NCBI GenBank assembly: GCA_963708735.1
Contig: CAVPTW010000033.1
Span: 1 to 64,000 of the forward strand
DNA: 64,000 bases
Direction of reading: 5' to 3'
DNA from: JAGPUQ01 sp963708735
Lineage (GTDB): Bacteria > Pseudomonadota > Gammaproteobacteria > Pseudomonadales > Porticoccaceae
Made by a program: the position numbers and the translations under genes. Each line of letters opens with the position of its first letter. Positions within the stretch are counted from its first letter, which is position 1. The notes under the pieces were generated by a model. The model did not search any database, had not been told where the DNA came from, and was given only the letters and a program-made list of their open reading frames with translations. This document shows, piece after piece, positions 1-9,015 of this stretch.

Positions 1-1519
1 AATGGTACTTACTTTAGCCATTTGGTAGGTAATAACCGAGTTTCCTGACCTGTTGGCGCGCCTGCTCGCGCGGCACTTTCAGCCACTTTGAACGTTTCGG
101 CCTGCGTTTACAGGCACGTGGCTCGACACGACCGGGACGTTTGCCGACCTGAACCTGCGCGATGAGCCGGAACAGAGTGTCGCGTTGCCAGTCCTTCGTG
201 CCCCGCAGAATGGGCGTCCACTGGGCCCATACTTGCACGGTGTGTTTAAAACTCAACGCGCGTGGTTCGAGCCCCGACTCCACAGCCGCCTGGGCCATCA
301 GCATTCGGATGAGATTGTAGGCCAGCAGATTCACCCACAGTTCGATCTCGATCATCCGGGCCGAGCGACAGCGGAGCACGTCCATGCCCAGGGTGGTCTT
401 GATGTTGCGAAAGTCCAACTCCACGTGCCAGCGCTGCCCGTAGAGGCTCGCCAGATCCTGCTTGCCGACGTTCTCAAGCGTGCTGACCAGGACTCGACCT
501 TTGACCTTGACCTCGCGCAGCGTCAACTCGCTCGGGTAGGCCGCGAACTGCTCAGCAGTCATCCACGGCGGACAGTGTTTCGGCTTCGGCCAAGAGACGA
601 GGTGATCGCGAACACCGAGACGCTGGCCGCGGCGAAAGTCCGTTTTGCGCGAGCCATGCTGCTGCAAGACCATATCGATACCGGCTGCCTGAAGGGACGC
701 GATCAGCCAATAGCTGCAATACAGCGCATCCGCCAGCATCACATCGTTGCGTTTGAATACGCCCAGCAGCCGGCGCAGCAAGCCGTGTTCGCTGTTGCCC
801 TTGCCCTGAGACGGGCCGATCGCCACATCCAACACCGCACCGGTGGCCAGGCAGATTACGCCGACCAGTTGCGCGGCGGGAAAGCCCACGCCCGCAGCTT
901 GCGTACACGGCTGGGGAAAATGCGCCTGATTGTCCGGCGTATCCGGCATCGACAACCCCGTGCCGTCCACCAGCTTGACCGGCCGGTTGCGCCAGCGCCA
1001 GCCGGGGTGGGCGCCACTGCTCAGCCGATCGCCGCTGACGCGTGTCAACGATTGCACCATCGCCAGCGGCAAGCGCTGCCTGGCGCGACAATAGCCACCG
1101 GTGCGAACGCTCTGGAAGGGCAAGCCTTCCGCCGTGCATTGGGCCGCCCAGCCGTTCACGGCACGCTGGCACGAACCGTCTTCCGACAGGACTTGCTGAA
1201 TGAACATCGACAACGTCACCGCCGGCGGGTAAAGGCGTTCGCGATGCTCGGGCAGGTGGGCGTCCGTCCACTCGAGTAGTTCGGGACCGGTCAGCAGGTT
1301 GAAGAAATCAACGGCGTCCGTGTTACCGGCCTGTCGGCTCAACTCGTTCAGCTGTTGTCTCGTGCGCGCTTGCAGTCTACTGTTGTGCATGGTCGGCCTT
1401 GCTCTTGTTGGAATGGTTGTCGGCAAACAAACATCCTAACAAGTCGGGCCGGCCTTCTTCATATATTTCAATCGCTTAACTATATCTCGCGCTGCTCGAT
1501 TCCTTAAGTAAGTGCCATT
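1..1519 (-). mobile_element. IS4-family insertion sequence, apparently complete
   Basis: One transposase gene is bounded by imperfect terminal inverted repeats. Bases 1-17 (AATGGTACTTACTTTAG) match the reverse complement of 1503-1519 (AATGGCACTTACTTAAG) at 15 of 17 positions. The left repeat starts at the first base of the window, so the outer boundary and the target duplication on that side cannot be seen. The right end lies 4 bp from the stop codon of the SpoVR gene. Confidence 0.85.
14..1390 (-). CDS. IS4-family DDE transposase
   Basis: The protein has the RNase H-like DDE fold of IS4 transposases. The first Asp is in VDGTGLSMPD, the second in MLADALYCSYW, and the catalytic Glu lies in the family signature Y-x2-R-x3-E-x6-K, seen as YGQRWHVELDFRNIK. 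The start chosen is the ATG at 1390 (MHNSRLQ, 458 aa); an in-frame TTG at 1426 would add 12 residues. No stop or frameshift interrupts the frame, so the element could still be active. The gene fills almost the whole element, as is usual for IS4. Confidence 0.9.
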   Translation of the reverse strand: MHNSRLQARTRQQLNELSRQAGNTDAVDFFNLLTGPELLEWTDAHLPEHRERLYPPAVTLSMFIQQVLSEDGSCQRAVNGWAAQCTAEGLPFQSVRTGGYCRARQRLPLAMVQSLTRVSGDRLSSGAHPGWRWRNRPVKLVDGTGLSMPDTPDNQAHFPQPCTQAAGVGFPAAQLVGVICLATGAVLDVAIGPSQGKGNSEHGLLRRLLGVFKRNDVMLADALYCSYWLIASLQAAGIDMVLQQHGSRKTDFRRGQRLGVRDHLVSWPKPKHCPPWMTAEQFAAYPSELTLREVKVKGRVLVSTLENVGKQDLASLYGQRWHVELDFRNIKTTLGMDVLRCRSARMIEIELWVNLLAYNLIRMLMAQAAVESGLEPRALSFKHTVQVWAQWTPILRGTKDWQRDTLFRLIAQVQVGKRPGRVEPRACKRRPKRSKWLKVPREQARQQVRKLGYYLPNG

Positions 1520-1523
1520 GCCG

Positions 1524-2897
1524 CTAGGCGGCCGTCGCTGTCAGGCTGGTCTCCTCGCCGCGACCATCGACGGTGATGAGCCGGACCGGCCGCCGCCACA
1601 CCTGCTGGACGTAATCCAGCACATGGCGTGCGCGCCCGACATCGAGACCGCGTCCGTCGTCGCGGTAGTGGTGGCGCAGGGTCAGGCTGCCGTCGCCGCC
1701 CAGATCCTCCACCGCTACGCGGGGAGCACCGAAATTGAACTTGGGCGCCAGAATGGTTTCGCGCAACTGGTCGATCGTCGATTCCGTCACGCGCACCGCG
1801 CCATCCCGACTCGCTGAATAAACAAACAGATCCAGATCGTCGGCAATCTCGGCGGTCAGATAATTGCGGATGAATCCGAAGTCGTCCTCCTGCTGCATGA
1901 TTTCCCGCGCCGCGGCGAATCCGCGCTCCGCGATCAAACGTTCCCAAAGCACATAACCCAGATGGTAGGGATTGATGCGCAGCGCGACCTGCTTGTCGCC
2001 GGCATGGGGACTGACCACATCGGAATGCGTCTTCATGCAGTCCACATAGAACTGCGAGGGCAGGAAATCGGCTTCGCGCAGCAGTCGCGAATGCCAGTAA
2101 CTGGCCCAGCCTTCGTTCATGATCTGGCAGTTGAACACCGGCTGGAAGTACCAGGACTCCTTGCGCACCGCGAGAAAAATATCGCGCTCCCAGTCTTCCA
2201 TCTCGGGCGCGTACTGCGCAATGAACCAGAGCAGGTCCCGCTCCGGGCGCGGCGGAATATGCAGCGACTCCGGCCGCGCCGCCGCCACCGGGATAACCTC
2301 CGCGCCCGGCAGACGCGCGTAGCGGCCGCCAAAGTCGGCCTCCCCCGGCTCTCGGGCAACCGGCGGGAAGGGCCGTTGATAACGGCCGCGGTTGAGCGGC
2401 AAATCGGTATCGATGTGCGGCTCCAGCGCCAGCGCCGCATCCAGCACCCGCTCGACGCGCTGCTCGCCCTGCTGATCGATCGCTTCCTGGATGCGATGGG
2501 CGTGGGCTGCCGCCTGCTCCACGATGTGATAGCCCACCTGCTCCTGGCTGCGCACGAACGCCATGTTGTTGCGGGAAAAATCCGCGTGCCCCAGCACATG
2601 GGCGACCACCAGGGTGTTTTCCTCGATGCTGTTGGTATCAACCAGGTAGGCATGGTTGGGATTGCCGGGAAACACCACTTCGAAAATCCGTGAGTGGCCC
2701 ATGCGATGCTGGATCATCTGGTATACCCAGCGCACGCCAAAGGACCAGTGCGGCATCCGCACCGGGAGGCCGTACACGGCCACCTCCATCATGAAACTGG
2801 CCGGCACCACCTCGAAATCCACCGGGTGATAGACGAGCCCCTGCGCGGTGGCGAGGGCTTCCAGTTGCGGAATGTATTGATCGAGTCGCGAAGGCAT
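1524..2897 (-). CDS. ycgB: SpoVR family protein (YcgB-like)
   Basis: The 457-residue protein matches the SpoVR/YcgB family, whose biochemical role is unknown. Visible family features are the N-terminal MPHWSFG segment, the HVLGHADFSRNN motif and the IMNEGWASYWH motif, an arrangement that resembles a metallopeptidase site. The start is the ATG at 2897, preceded by GGAG on the minus strand; a longer in-frame reading upstream lies inside yeaH. It begins 1 nt after the yeaH stop, so it is the last gene of the yeaG-yeaH-ycgB operon linked to stationary-phase and nitrogen stress in enterics. The C terminus (RLITVDGRGEE...) looks natural; the adjacent IS lies just beyond the stop. Confidence 0.9.
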   Translation of the reverse strand: MPSRLDQYIPQLEALATAQGLVYHPVDFEVVPASFMMEVAVYGLPVRMPHWSFGVRWVYQMIQHRMGHSRIFEVVFPGNPNHAYLVDTNSIEENTLVVAHVLGHADFSRNNMAFVRSQEQVGYHIVEQAAAHAHRIQEAIDQQGEQRVERVLDAALALEPHIDTDLPLNRGRYQRPFPPVAREPGEADFGGRYARLPGAEVIPVAAARPESLHIPPRPERDLLWFIAQYAPEMEDWERDIFLAVRKESWYFQPVFNCQIMNEGWASYWHSRLLREADFLPSQFYVDCMKTHSDVVSPHAGDKQVALRINPYHLGYVLWERLIAERGFAAAREIMQQEDDFGFIRNYLTAEIADDLDLFVYSASRDGAVRVTESTIDQLRETILAPKFNFGAPRVAVEDLGGDGSLTLRHHYRDDGRGLDVGRARHVLDYVQQVWRRPVRLITVDGRGEETSLTATAA

Positions 2898-2898
2898 C

Positions 2899-4074
2899 TC
2901 AGGAGACTCCGGTGCGGGTTGCCTGATCGGTGAAAAACGCCTTGATTGCCGGCCAGATATCGGTATCGCTACTGAGCATGTAGCTGCCCACTGGCAGATC
3001 ATCCGCCGCGAGGCGCTGCCAGATGGCCGCGATTTCGGTATCCATGTGGCGGTGACTCTGCTGGGATACTTCGGCATAGCCGGCAAAGTTCATCAACGGC
3101 AGCAGGCGCTGCAATTCCTCCGTGGCGGCGCTGCGGTCTTCGCTGAAGTTGTGGCCATCGGTGGCATAAAACAGATAGCAGTTGTAACGCGCCGGATCGA
3201 AGCGCTCGGCCAGGATTTCGCGCGCTCTGGCGAAGCCGGTGGAGCTCTTGGTGCCGCCTTCACCACGCACCTGGAAAAACTGCTCCTCGGCGAATTCCCA
3301 GGCATCGACGGTGTGGGCGACAAACACCGTCTCGACGCTGGCGTACTGGCGGCGAATGCCCTGCAGCGCCCAGAAAAAAAACGTCTTGGCGAGTTTCCGG
3401 CAGTGTTCGTCCATGCTGGAAGACACATCGAGCACGAAAAACACTACCGCACTCGCGCTCGGCTTGGGGCGTCGCGCCAGTTGCCGAAAGCGGAGGTCGT
3501 CGTTGCCGATGGGAATCCGGCTGTCGGGCTGCACGCTGCGCCGTTTTACCGCTTCCTTGAGGGTACGGCGGCGATCCAGCCGGGAGCGCGCGCCGCGCTT
3601 GTCCCAGCCCTCACGCACATAGACATCCTCTTCGATCGAAGTGCCCGCGCGAGGCCGCAAATTGGGCAGCTCGAGTTCCTCCCACAGCCAGTCGAGAATG
3701 TCGTCAATCTGAAATTCCAGCACGAAACTGATCGGGCCTTCGCCTTCGCCACCCCCGGCGTCCGCACCCGTCCCGGGCTGGCCGGAACGCAACACATCGC
3801 CCGGTTTCACGCTCTTGCCCTGCCCCGCGCCTTCCTCATGGTCCTGATCGCGGAGTCGGAAGCGGTGGTGTTCCAGGAACCGCACGGGCACCTTGACGGT
3901 GCGATCGCGCGGATTGCTCAACACATCGGATCCCGCCACCAGTTCGGGCAGATGGTCCCGCACCGCCTGCCGGACCTTTGCGTTGTGGCGCAACCAGTCG
4001 CGCGTGCCGCGGGAAAACAAATCGTACCAGCGCCCCAGTCCATTGCGGGCATCACCATCCGTGAACGACATCAT
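2899..4074 (-). CDS. yeaH: YeaH/YhbH family protein (DUF444, VWA-like)
   Basis: This 391-residue protein belongs to the DUF444 (YeaH/YhbH) family that accompanies PrkA kinases. The N-terminal part contains the RTVKVPVRFLEHHRFRL family segment. A Gly-rich stretch follows at about residues 94-113, then a von Willebrand A-like domain with a MIDAS-type motif DVSSS at residues 216-220 and FVAHTVDAWEFAEE further on. In enterics it works with YeaG; its molecular function is not established. It lies 18 nt after the kinase stop and 1 nt before the SpoVR start, so the three genes are almost certainly co-transcribed. Confidence 0.9.
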   Translation of the reverse strand: MMSFTDGDARNGLGRWYDLFSRGTRDWLRHNAKVRQAVRDHLPELVAGSDVLSNPRDRTVKVPVRFLEHHRFRLRDQDHEEGAGQGKSVKPGDVLRSGQPGTGADAGGGEGEGPISFVLEFQIDDILDWLWEELELPNLRPRAGTSIEEDVYVREGWDKRGARSRLDRRRTLKEAVKRRSVQPDSRIPIGNDDLRFRQLARRPKPSASAVVFFVLDVSSSMDEHCRKLAKTFFFWALQGIRRQYASVETVFVAHTVDAWEFAEEQFFQVRGEGGTKSSTGFARAREILAERFDPARYNCYLFYATDGHNFSEDRSAATEELQRLLPLMNFAGYAEVSQQSHRHMDTEIAAIWQRLAADDLPVGSYMLSSDTDIWPAIKAFFTDQATRTGVS

Positions 4075-4092
4075 ACAAACGCCCCTTCAGGT

Positions 4093-6027
4093 TTATTCCT
4101 GAGACAGTAGCGTGGTGACGTAATTCAGTGCTTCACGCGCACTGTGCCGATCATAGCCGTAATCGCTGATCAGGCGCTCCTCAACCGCGGCGATTTTCTC
4201 CCGCGCATCTTCGTCCGGTCGGGCGACGGAGGACACCAGGCGCAGCACGTCGCGACGCTCCTCGAAAAGGTATTTTTCCATTGCCTCCTTGAGTCGGGAG
4301 TGGGAGTCGAGCGAGAAACTTTCGCCCTTCTTGTAGGCTACCATGGCCTTGCGCACCACTTCCTGGCGGAAAGTCTGCTTGCCGGCATCGGAAACATTGA
4401 TTTTTTCCTCGACCGCGCGCAAAAAGCGTTCGTCGGGCGCCCGCGTCTCGCCGGTGATGGGATCGGTCAGCTCGCGGTTGTCGAGGGCGGCTTCCACTTC
4501 GTCGAGATACTTGCCCAGCAGGCTTTCGCTCTCCTCTTCGAATGACACGAAGAGTGCCTTGTGGACATCTTCCTTGACCCAGTGGTTGTAAAAATCCTTG
4601 CGCGTGGTGACCAGAAAATCCACCCACTGGCGGCGCTGCTTCGCATCGATACGGGCATCGTTTTCAATCGCTTCCTTCAGTGTCACCAGAACTTCCATGC
4701 TGGTAAGACTTTTCGTCTCGGAACGGGAAATCGCGTTCGACAACGCGTTGACCACAAAGCGCGGCGACACCCCGGACAGTCCCTCTTCTTCCTGCTCGGC
4801 GCTGATGCGTTGCAATTCGGAGCGTGCAAAGCCTTCGACATCCTCGCCGGCGTACAGACGCACTTTCTTGGAGCTATCCAGATCCTCGCGCTCGGAAGGT
4901 TTCACACGGGAAAGAATCGAGAATACCGCGGCGACCTTGAGCGTGTGGGGATCGAGATGCACTTCACGGAACATTGGCGCCTGGGCAATCAGCTTGGCGT
5001 AGATCCTGGCCTCGTCCAGATAACTCAGCGCATAGGGCACCTGCACGATGACCATCCGATCCAGCAGCGCCTCGTTTTCCTTTTCCTGAAGAAACTTACG
5101 GAACTCGGCCAGATTGGTGTGCGCGACGATGGTTTCATCGACGTGTATCAGGGGAAAGCGCGAGACCTTTACGTTGCGCTCCTGGGTCAGCGTCAGCAGC
5201 AGATAGAGAAACTCGCGTTTCACCTTGAGGATTTCGATCATTTCCAGCAAACCGCGACTGGCGGAATACACCGCCCCGGACCAGGACCAGGCGCGCGGAT
5301 CGCCCTCATCGCCATAGTCCGATACCTTGGAAAGATCGACGGAACCGATCAGGTCGGCGATATCCGCCGTGGTGGGATCGTGGGGTGCGTAGGTGCCGAC
5401 GCCCATGCGCCGCGCTTCGGACAGGAATATCCGCTCCACGGGATAGCGCATGAAATCGCCGCCGTAGTCGTGCTCGAGTACGGATTGCGCCCAGGGCGAC
5501 GGATCACCCTGGATATCGACACCGTAGGTTTCGCGAAACTCCGCGCGCAGGCTGTAGGGCACCAGATTGAGCGGGTTTTCGTGGAGCGGCGATCCCTGCA
5601 ACCCATAGATCGCGCCTTCGTCGGTGAGGCTGTATTCCTCGATGCCGCGCTTGAGCAGTATCACCAGGCTCGACTTGCCACCCGAGGGAGGCCCCAGCAA
5701 CAGCAGCAGCCGACGCCCGACTTCGGAACCGGCGCTGGCTGCCTTGAAATAGTCGACCACGCGCTGCAGCGGTTTGTCGATGCCGAACAGTTCGTGGGAA
5801 AACAGCCGGAAATGGTTGTCGTCGGCTTCTTTCTGTTCCCGGCGCTGCATCCAGCGCAGCATGTCCCAGACGTATTGATGACTGGAGCGGGTCACCAGCC
5901 GGGATTGGGGTCCGACGATATCCCGCACGAATTCGGCAAAGGTTCCGCGCCACTGTTTCGCCTGGTGTTCGCGGGTGAAGGTAGACAGGGATTCGATGAA
6001 CTTTTCACTATCCGCACCGCTCGCCAT
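4093..6027 (-). CDS. yeaG: PrkA-family serine protein kinase (YeaG-like)
   Basis: The 644-residue protein has the full PrkA architecture. An AAA-type N-terminal domain carries the Walker A motif GPPSGGKS at residues 112-119, and a C-terminal PrkA domain follows (HDP-like and VHKALF segments). YeaG/PrkA is a cytoplasmic Ser/Thr kinase, or in some work an ATPase/protease, involved in starvation and stress adaptation. The length equals the family norm of about 640 aa. It is the first gene of the yeaG-yeaH-ycgB operon. The 400-bp leader upstream has no other gene and must hold the promoter, but I could not identify a convincing one. Confidence 0.93.
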   Translation of the reverse strand: MASGADSEKFIESLSTFTREHQAKQWRGTFAEFVRDIVGPQSRLVTRSSHQYVWDMLRWMQRREQKEADDNHFRLFSHELFGIDKPLQRVVDYFKAASAGSEVGRRLLLLLGPPSGGKSSLVILLKRGIEEYSLTDEGAIYGLQGSPLHENPLNLVPYSLRAEFRETYGVDIQGDPSPWAQSVLEHDYGGDFMRYPVERIFLSEARRMGVGTYAPHDPTTADIADLIGSVDLSKVSDYGDEGDPRAWSWSGAVYSASRGLLEMIEILKVKREFLYLLLTLTQERNVKVSRFPLIHVDETIVAHTNLAEFRKFLQEKENEALLDRMVIVQVPYALSYLDEARIYAKLIAQAPMFREVHLDPHTLKVAAVFSILSRVKPSEREDLDSSKKVRLYAGEDVEGFARSELQRISAEQEEEGLSGVSPRFVVNALSNAISRSETKSLTSMEVLVTLKEAIENDARIDAKQRRQWVDFLVTTRKDFYNHWVKEDVHKALFVSFEEESESLLGKYLDEVEAALDNRELTDPITGETRAPDERFLRAVEEKINVSDAGKQTFRQEVVRKAMVAYKKGESFSLDSHSRLKEAMEKYLFEERRDVLRLVSSVARPDEDAREKIAAVEERLISDYGYDRHSAREALNYVTTLLSQE

Positions 6028-6428
6028 ACGCTAAATCTCCCACCATCGTGGACAGTTTCAGTCGGTGGCGCTTTCGCCCTGGAAATTGCGCCACCCTACT
6101 TAGAGCTCGCTGCAATCCTTTCCGTTCAGGGTATAACGTCGCGCCACATTGGGAAACACTGCTCGGCACAGTTCGCCGACCGTTCTCCCGGTGGCGGTCC
6201 GCTCCCATCCCGGTTCCCACTTCGCTTTTCCCGAAGCGGGACGACCGCGGTTCGGCCCTGCGCTGTAAACACACGCAAGACTCAAGCCACTTTATGAAAA
6301 AATGGCGTCAACGGTTCCCGGGGATCGACAGCGAGCGTTCGCGCGGCGCGCGGCCGCCTCGGCGCCCGGGACGGTGATCGCCCGCCGGTCGGAAAGGGCG
6401 GCGCGGCACTGTCCTGGCGCACCGGAAC
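6028..6428. other. intergenic region between yeaG and acetoacetyl-CoA synthetase
   Basis: No gene is supported here; the short open frames lack ribosome sites and homology. Close to yeaG there is an inverted repeat with 8-bp arms, GGTGGCGC (6064-6071) and GCGCCACC (6088-6095). This could form a hairpin in the yeaG leader. The region must contain the yeaG promoter and the terminator of the acetoacetyl-CoA synthetase gene, neither of which I can place with confidence. Confidence 0.4.
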
Positions 6429-8402
6429 CTAGCGGGATGGAAGTTCCTTGCGCATGTTTGCCGCAAAGGCGAGAAAATAATCAAGACTGGCGGGGTTTTT
6501 CATGGCATCCCGGTTGGCCGCCTTCGCCGGGGCGACACCCATGAGGATTTTCTTGACCGGTGTTTCCATCTTCTTGCCAGTCAGCGTGTAGGGCACTTCG
6601 TCGATCTGGAAGATGGCGTCCGGCACATGGCGGGGCGAGAAATTGGTCCGCAGCGATTGATTGATCGCGGTCTTGATATCGACATCGAGCTCCAGTCCGG
6701 GCTTGAGCTGGACGAACAGCGGCAGATAATGCCCACCGCCGGGCAACTCGATACTGACCGCGAGACTGTCGGCAACGGCGTCGACCAGTTCGACGCCCCG
6801 GTACACCTCGCTGGTGCCGATACGGACACCGCCCCGGTTCAGGGTGGAGTCCGAGCGGCCCAGAATCTGGATCGTGCCCTGATCGGACACCCGCATCCAG
6901 TCGCCATGGCGCCAACGTCCGGGATAATCCTCGAAATAGCTCTCCCGGTAGCGCCGGTCGTCCGCGTCGTTCCAGAAATAAATCGGCATCGACGGCATGG
7001 GTTCCATGACCACCATCTCACCGACCTCGCCCACCAGCGTGTTGCCCGCTTCATCGAGGGCGCGCACATCGACGCCCAGCAGCGCGCACTGGATTTCGCC
7101 GGCGTGCACCGGCAACAGCGGACAGCCGCCGACAAAGGCCGAGGCGATATCGGTACCGCCGCTCATGGAGAGCAACCAGAGATCGGGCTTGACGCTGCGG
7201 TAGACCCATTCGAACGCTTCTTCCGGCAGTGGCGAGCCCGTCGAGCCCATCACGCGCAGGGACGTCAGATCGAAGTCCCCGCCCGGCTTGAGCCCGGCCT
7301 TCATGCAGGCGATCAGGTATGCCGCGCCGGCTCCGAAGTGGGTGAGGCGGACGCGTTCGGCCAGGGCCCAGAGACGGTTTTGATCGGGATAGCCGGGGTT
7401 GCCGTCGTAGATCACGGGCACCGCGCCCAGCAGCAGCACCGACAGACCGATATTCCACATCACCCAGCCCGTGGTGGAATACCAGAAAAACCGATCTCCC
7501 GGCTTCACATCGCAATGCAGACCCAGATGCTTGAGCTGCTCCAGCAGCACACCGCCGTGGCTGTGGGTGATGGCTTTGGGAATGCCGGTGGTGCCGGAGG
7601 AATACAGCACCCAGAGCGGATGCTCGAAGGGCAACGACTCGAAATGCAGGGGGCCTGCGGATTTCGCGAGCACCTGCTCCCAGGCATCGACTCCGGGGAG
7701 TCCGCAACGCCCGGCACCGCCCCGGTGGTCGATCAGCAGGATGCGTTCGAGGCTGGGCAGCGCGGCCTGCAACTGTCCCAACTCCGCCCCGCGGTCGATG
7801 GTCTTGCCGTTGTAGCCGTAGCCATCCACGGCGATCAACACCTTGGGCGCAATCTGCTGGAAGCGGTCCACCACGCTGTTGGTACCGAAGTCGGGCGAGC
7901 AGCTCGACCACACGGCGCCGATGGCGCTTGCGGCCAGAAAGGCGATCAGCGCCTCGGGAATGTTGGGCAGGTAGGCGACCACCCGATCGCCCGGCGCCAC
8001 GCCCAGATCGCGCAGATAGGCGGCCACGGACGCCACCCGGGCTTCGAGATCGGCCCAGCTCAGTGCGCGCGGATCGCGCTGTTCGTCCGCCGCCAGCAGG
8101 GCGGGACGCTCGTCGCTGCGGCCGCGAAAAATGTGTTCGGCAAAATTGAGGCTGGCGCCGGCAAACCACCGCGCCCCCGGCATGGCGTGGCCGGACAGCA
8201 CGCGCGCGGCGGGCGTGCTGGACTGCACCTGATAGTAATCCCAGATGCTCTGCCAGAAGGCTTCCAGATCGGCGACCGACCAGCGTTGCAGGGCGGCGTA
8301 ATCGGCGAATGTCAGCCCACGCGTCTCCGCCAGCCAGTTCATATAGGCAGTCATGTTGGCCTGCTGCCGAAACTCGGCAGAGGGTTCCCAAAGCAGTTTC
8401 AT
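6429..8402 (-). CDS. aacS: acetoacetyl-CoA synthetase (acetoacetate--CoA ligase)
   Basis: The enzyme activates acetoacetate with ATP and CoA to acetoacetyl-CoA, feeding ketone bodies or polyhydroxybutyrate breakdown products into central metabolism. The 657-residue length fits AacS. The N terminus (MKLLWEPS...MTAYMNWL) is characteristic of AacS rather than of acetate CoA ligases. The AMP-binding motif YSSGTTGIPKA is at residues 267-277, and the C-terminal catalytic Lys region is GKKMETPVKKILMG. The start at 8402 has GGAGG upstream and shares one base with the stop of the thioesterase gene (TGATG), which implies translational coupling. An open frame extends further upstream, but it overlaps the thioesterase and is not credible. 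Confidence 0.93.
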   Translation of the reverse strand: MKLLWEPSAEFRQQANMTAYMNWLAETRGLTFADYAALQRWSVADLEAFWQSIWDYYQVQSSTPAARVLSGHAMPGARWFAGASLNFAEHIFRGRSDERPALLAADEQRDPRALSWADLEARVASVAAYLRDLGVAPGDRVVAYLPNIPEALIAFLAASAIGAVWSSCSPDFGTNSVVDRFQQIAPKVLIAVDGYGYNGKTIDRGAELGQLQAALPSLERILLIDHRGGAGRCGLPGVDAWEQVLAKSAGPLHFESLPFEHPLWVLYSSGTTGIPKAITHSHGGVLLEQLKHLGLHCDVKPGDRFFWYSTTGWVMWNIGLSVLLLGAVPVIYDGNPGYPDQNRLWALAERVRLTHFGAGAAYLIACMKAGLKPGGDFDLTSLRVMGSTGSPLPEEAFEWVYRSVKPDLWLLSMSGGTDIASAFVGGCPLLPVHAGEIQCALLGVDVRALDEAGNTLVGEVGEMVVMEPMPSMPIYFWNDADDRRYRESYFEDYPGRWRHGDWMRVSDQGTIQILGRSDSTLNRGGVRIGTSEVYRGVELVDAVADSLAVSIELPGGGHYLPLFVQLKPGLELDVDIKTAINQSLRTNFSPRHVPDAIFQIDEVPYTLTGKKMETPVKKILMGVAPAKAANRDAMKNPASLDYFLAFAANMRKELPSR

Positions 8403-8875
8403 CAAACCTCCGGGTGGAATCCAGTATCCGTGTCGAGCTCGGCGGCGCCCAGAAAGGGCCGGCCGAAATTGTGGGAGCGGCCCCGCAGCTGGACGATGCG
8501 GCGACCGTTTTGATCGGTGACATCGACATCCACCAGACTCGCGGAGCTGCCCTGGTGGCTGACCACGGCGGTGGCGGTGAGGACGTCGTTCAGCGTCGCG
8601 GGCCGCAGATAATCGATCGCGCAATGCACACCGACCCCGGCCTGGTTGGTGGAAGAGCAGGCGACCGCAAAGGCGACATCGGCGAGGGTAAAGCTGGTCC
8701 CGCCATGGCAGTTGCCCAGGGAATTGAGCATCTCCGGACCCACCCTGAGCGACAACCGCGCATGACCCGGCGCTACCTCGAGGAGTGCGATACCCAGCCG
8801 CGCCACCGTGGGGTCCCGCTCCAGAATCGCGGCCGCGCAACGGCGGGCGACATGCGCACTCGGGTCGTCATTCAC
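8402..8875 (-). CDS. PaaI-type hotdog thioesterase
   Basis: The 157-residue protein is a hotdog-fold acyl-CoA thioesterase of the PaaI/4HBT type. The hallmark segment is NSLGNCHGGTSFTLAD (residues 51-66), with the HGG turn and the catalytic Asp66. PaaI proteins hydrolyse phenylacetyl-CoA derivatives, but no other paa gene is present, so the substrate is open; an acyl-CoA produced alongside the downstream acetoacetyl-CoA ligase is equally plausible. The two genes are coupled by a TGATG overlap. The gene is divergent from rep, with about 140 bp between them. Confidence 0.85.
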   Translation of the reverse strand: MNDDPSAHVARRCAAAILERDPTVARLGIALLEVAPGHARLSLRVGPEMLNSLGNCHGGTSFTLADVAFAVACSSTNQAGVGVHCAIDYLRPATLNDVLTATAVVSHQGSSASLVDVDVTDQNGRRIVQLRGRSHNFGRPFLGAAELDTDTGFHPEV

Positions 8876-9015
8876 GGCAGTTACTCCGCTCGCTTGGGTG
8901 CCCGCATTGTAGGGATTTTGCCGGGTCCGCTCATCCGACTCCTACCCGTCGCGCGAGCCCAACGCCGCCCGGGCACGCTGCTACAATCGCGCCCCGTTTT
9001 GACCGTGCGATCCAG

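Noticed and set aside
185..1279. 364-codon open frame inside the IS
   Set aside because: It is antisense to the transposase, and IS4 elements normally encode one protein.
4561..6297. 578-codon open frame on the plus strand
   Set aside because: It is antisense to the PrkA kinase gene and lacks family similarity.
8403..8840. N-terminal extension of acetoacetyl-CoA synthetase
   Set aside because: The open frame continues upstream, but it overlaps the PaaI-type gene and is unrelated to AacS; the ATG at 8402 has a good ribosome site.
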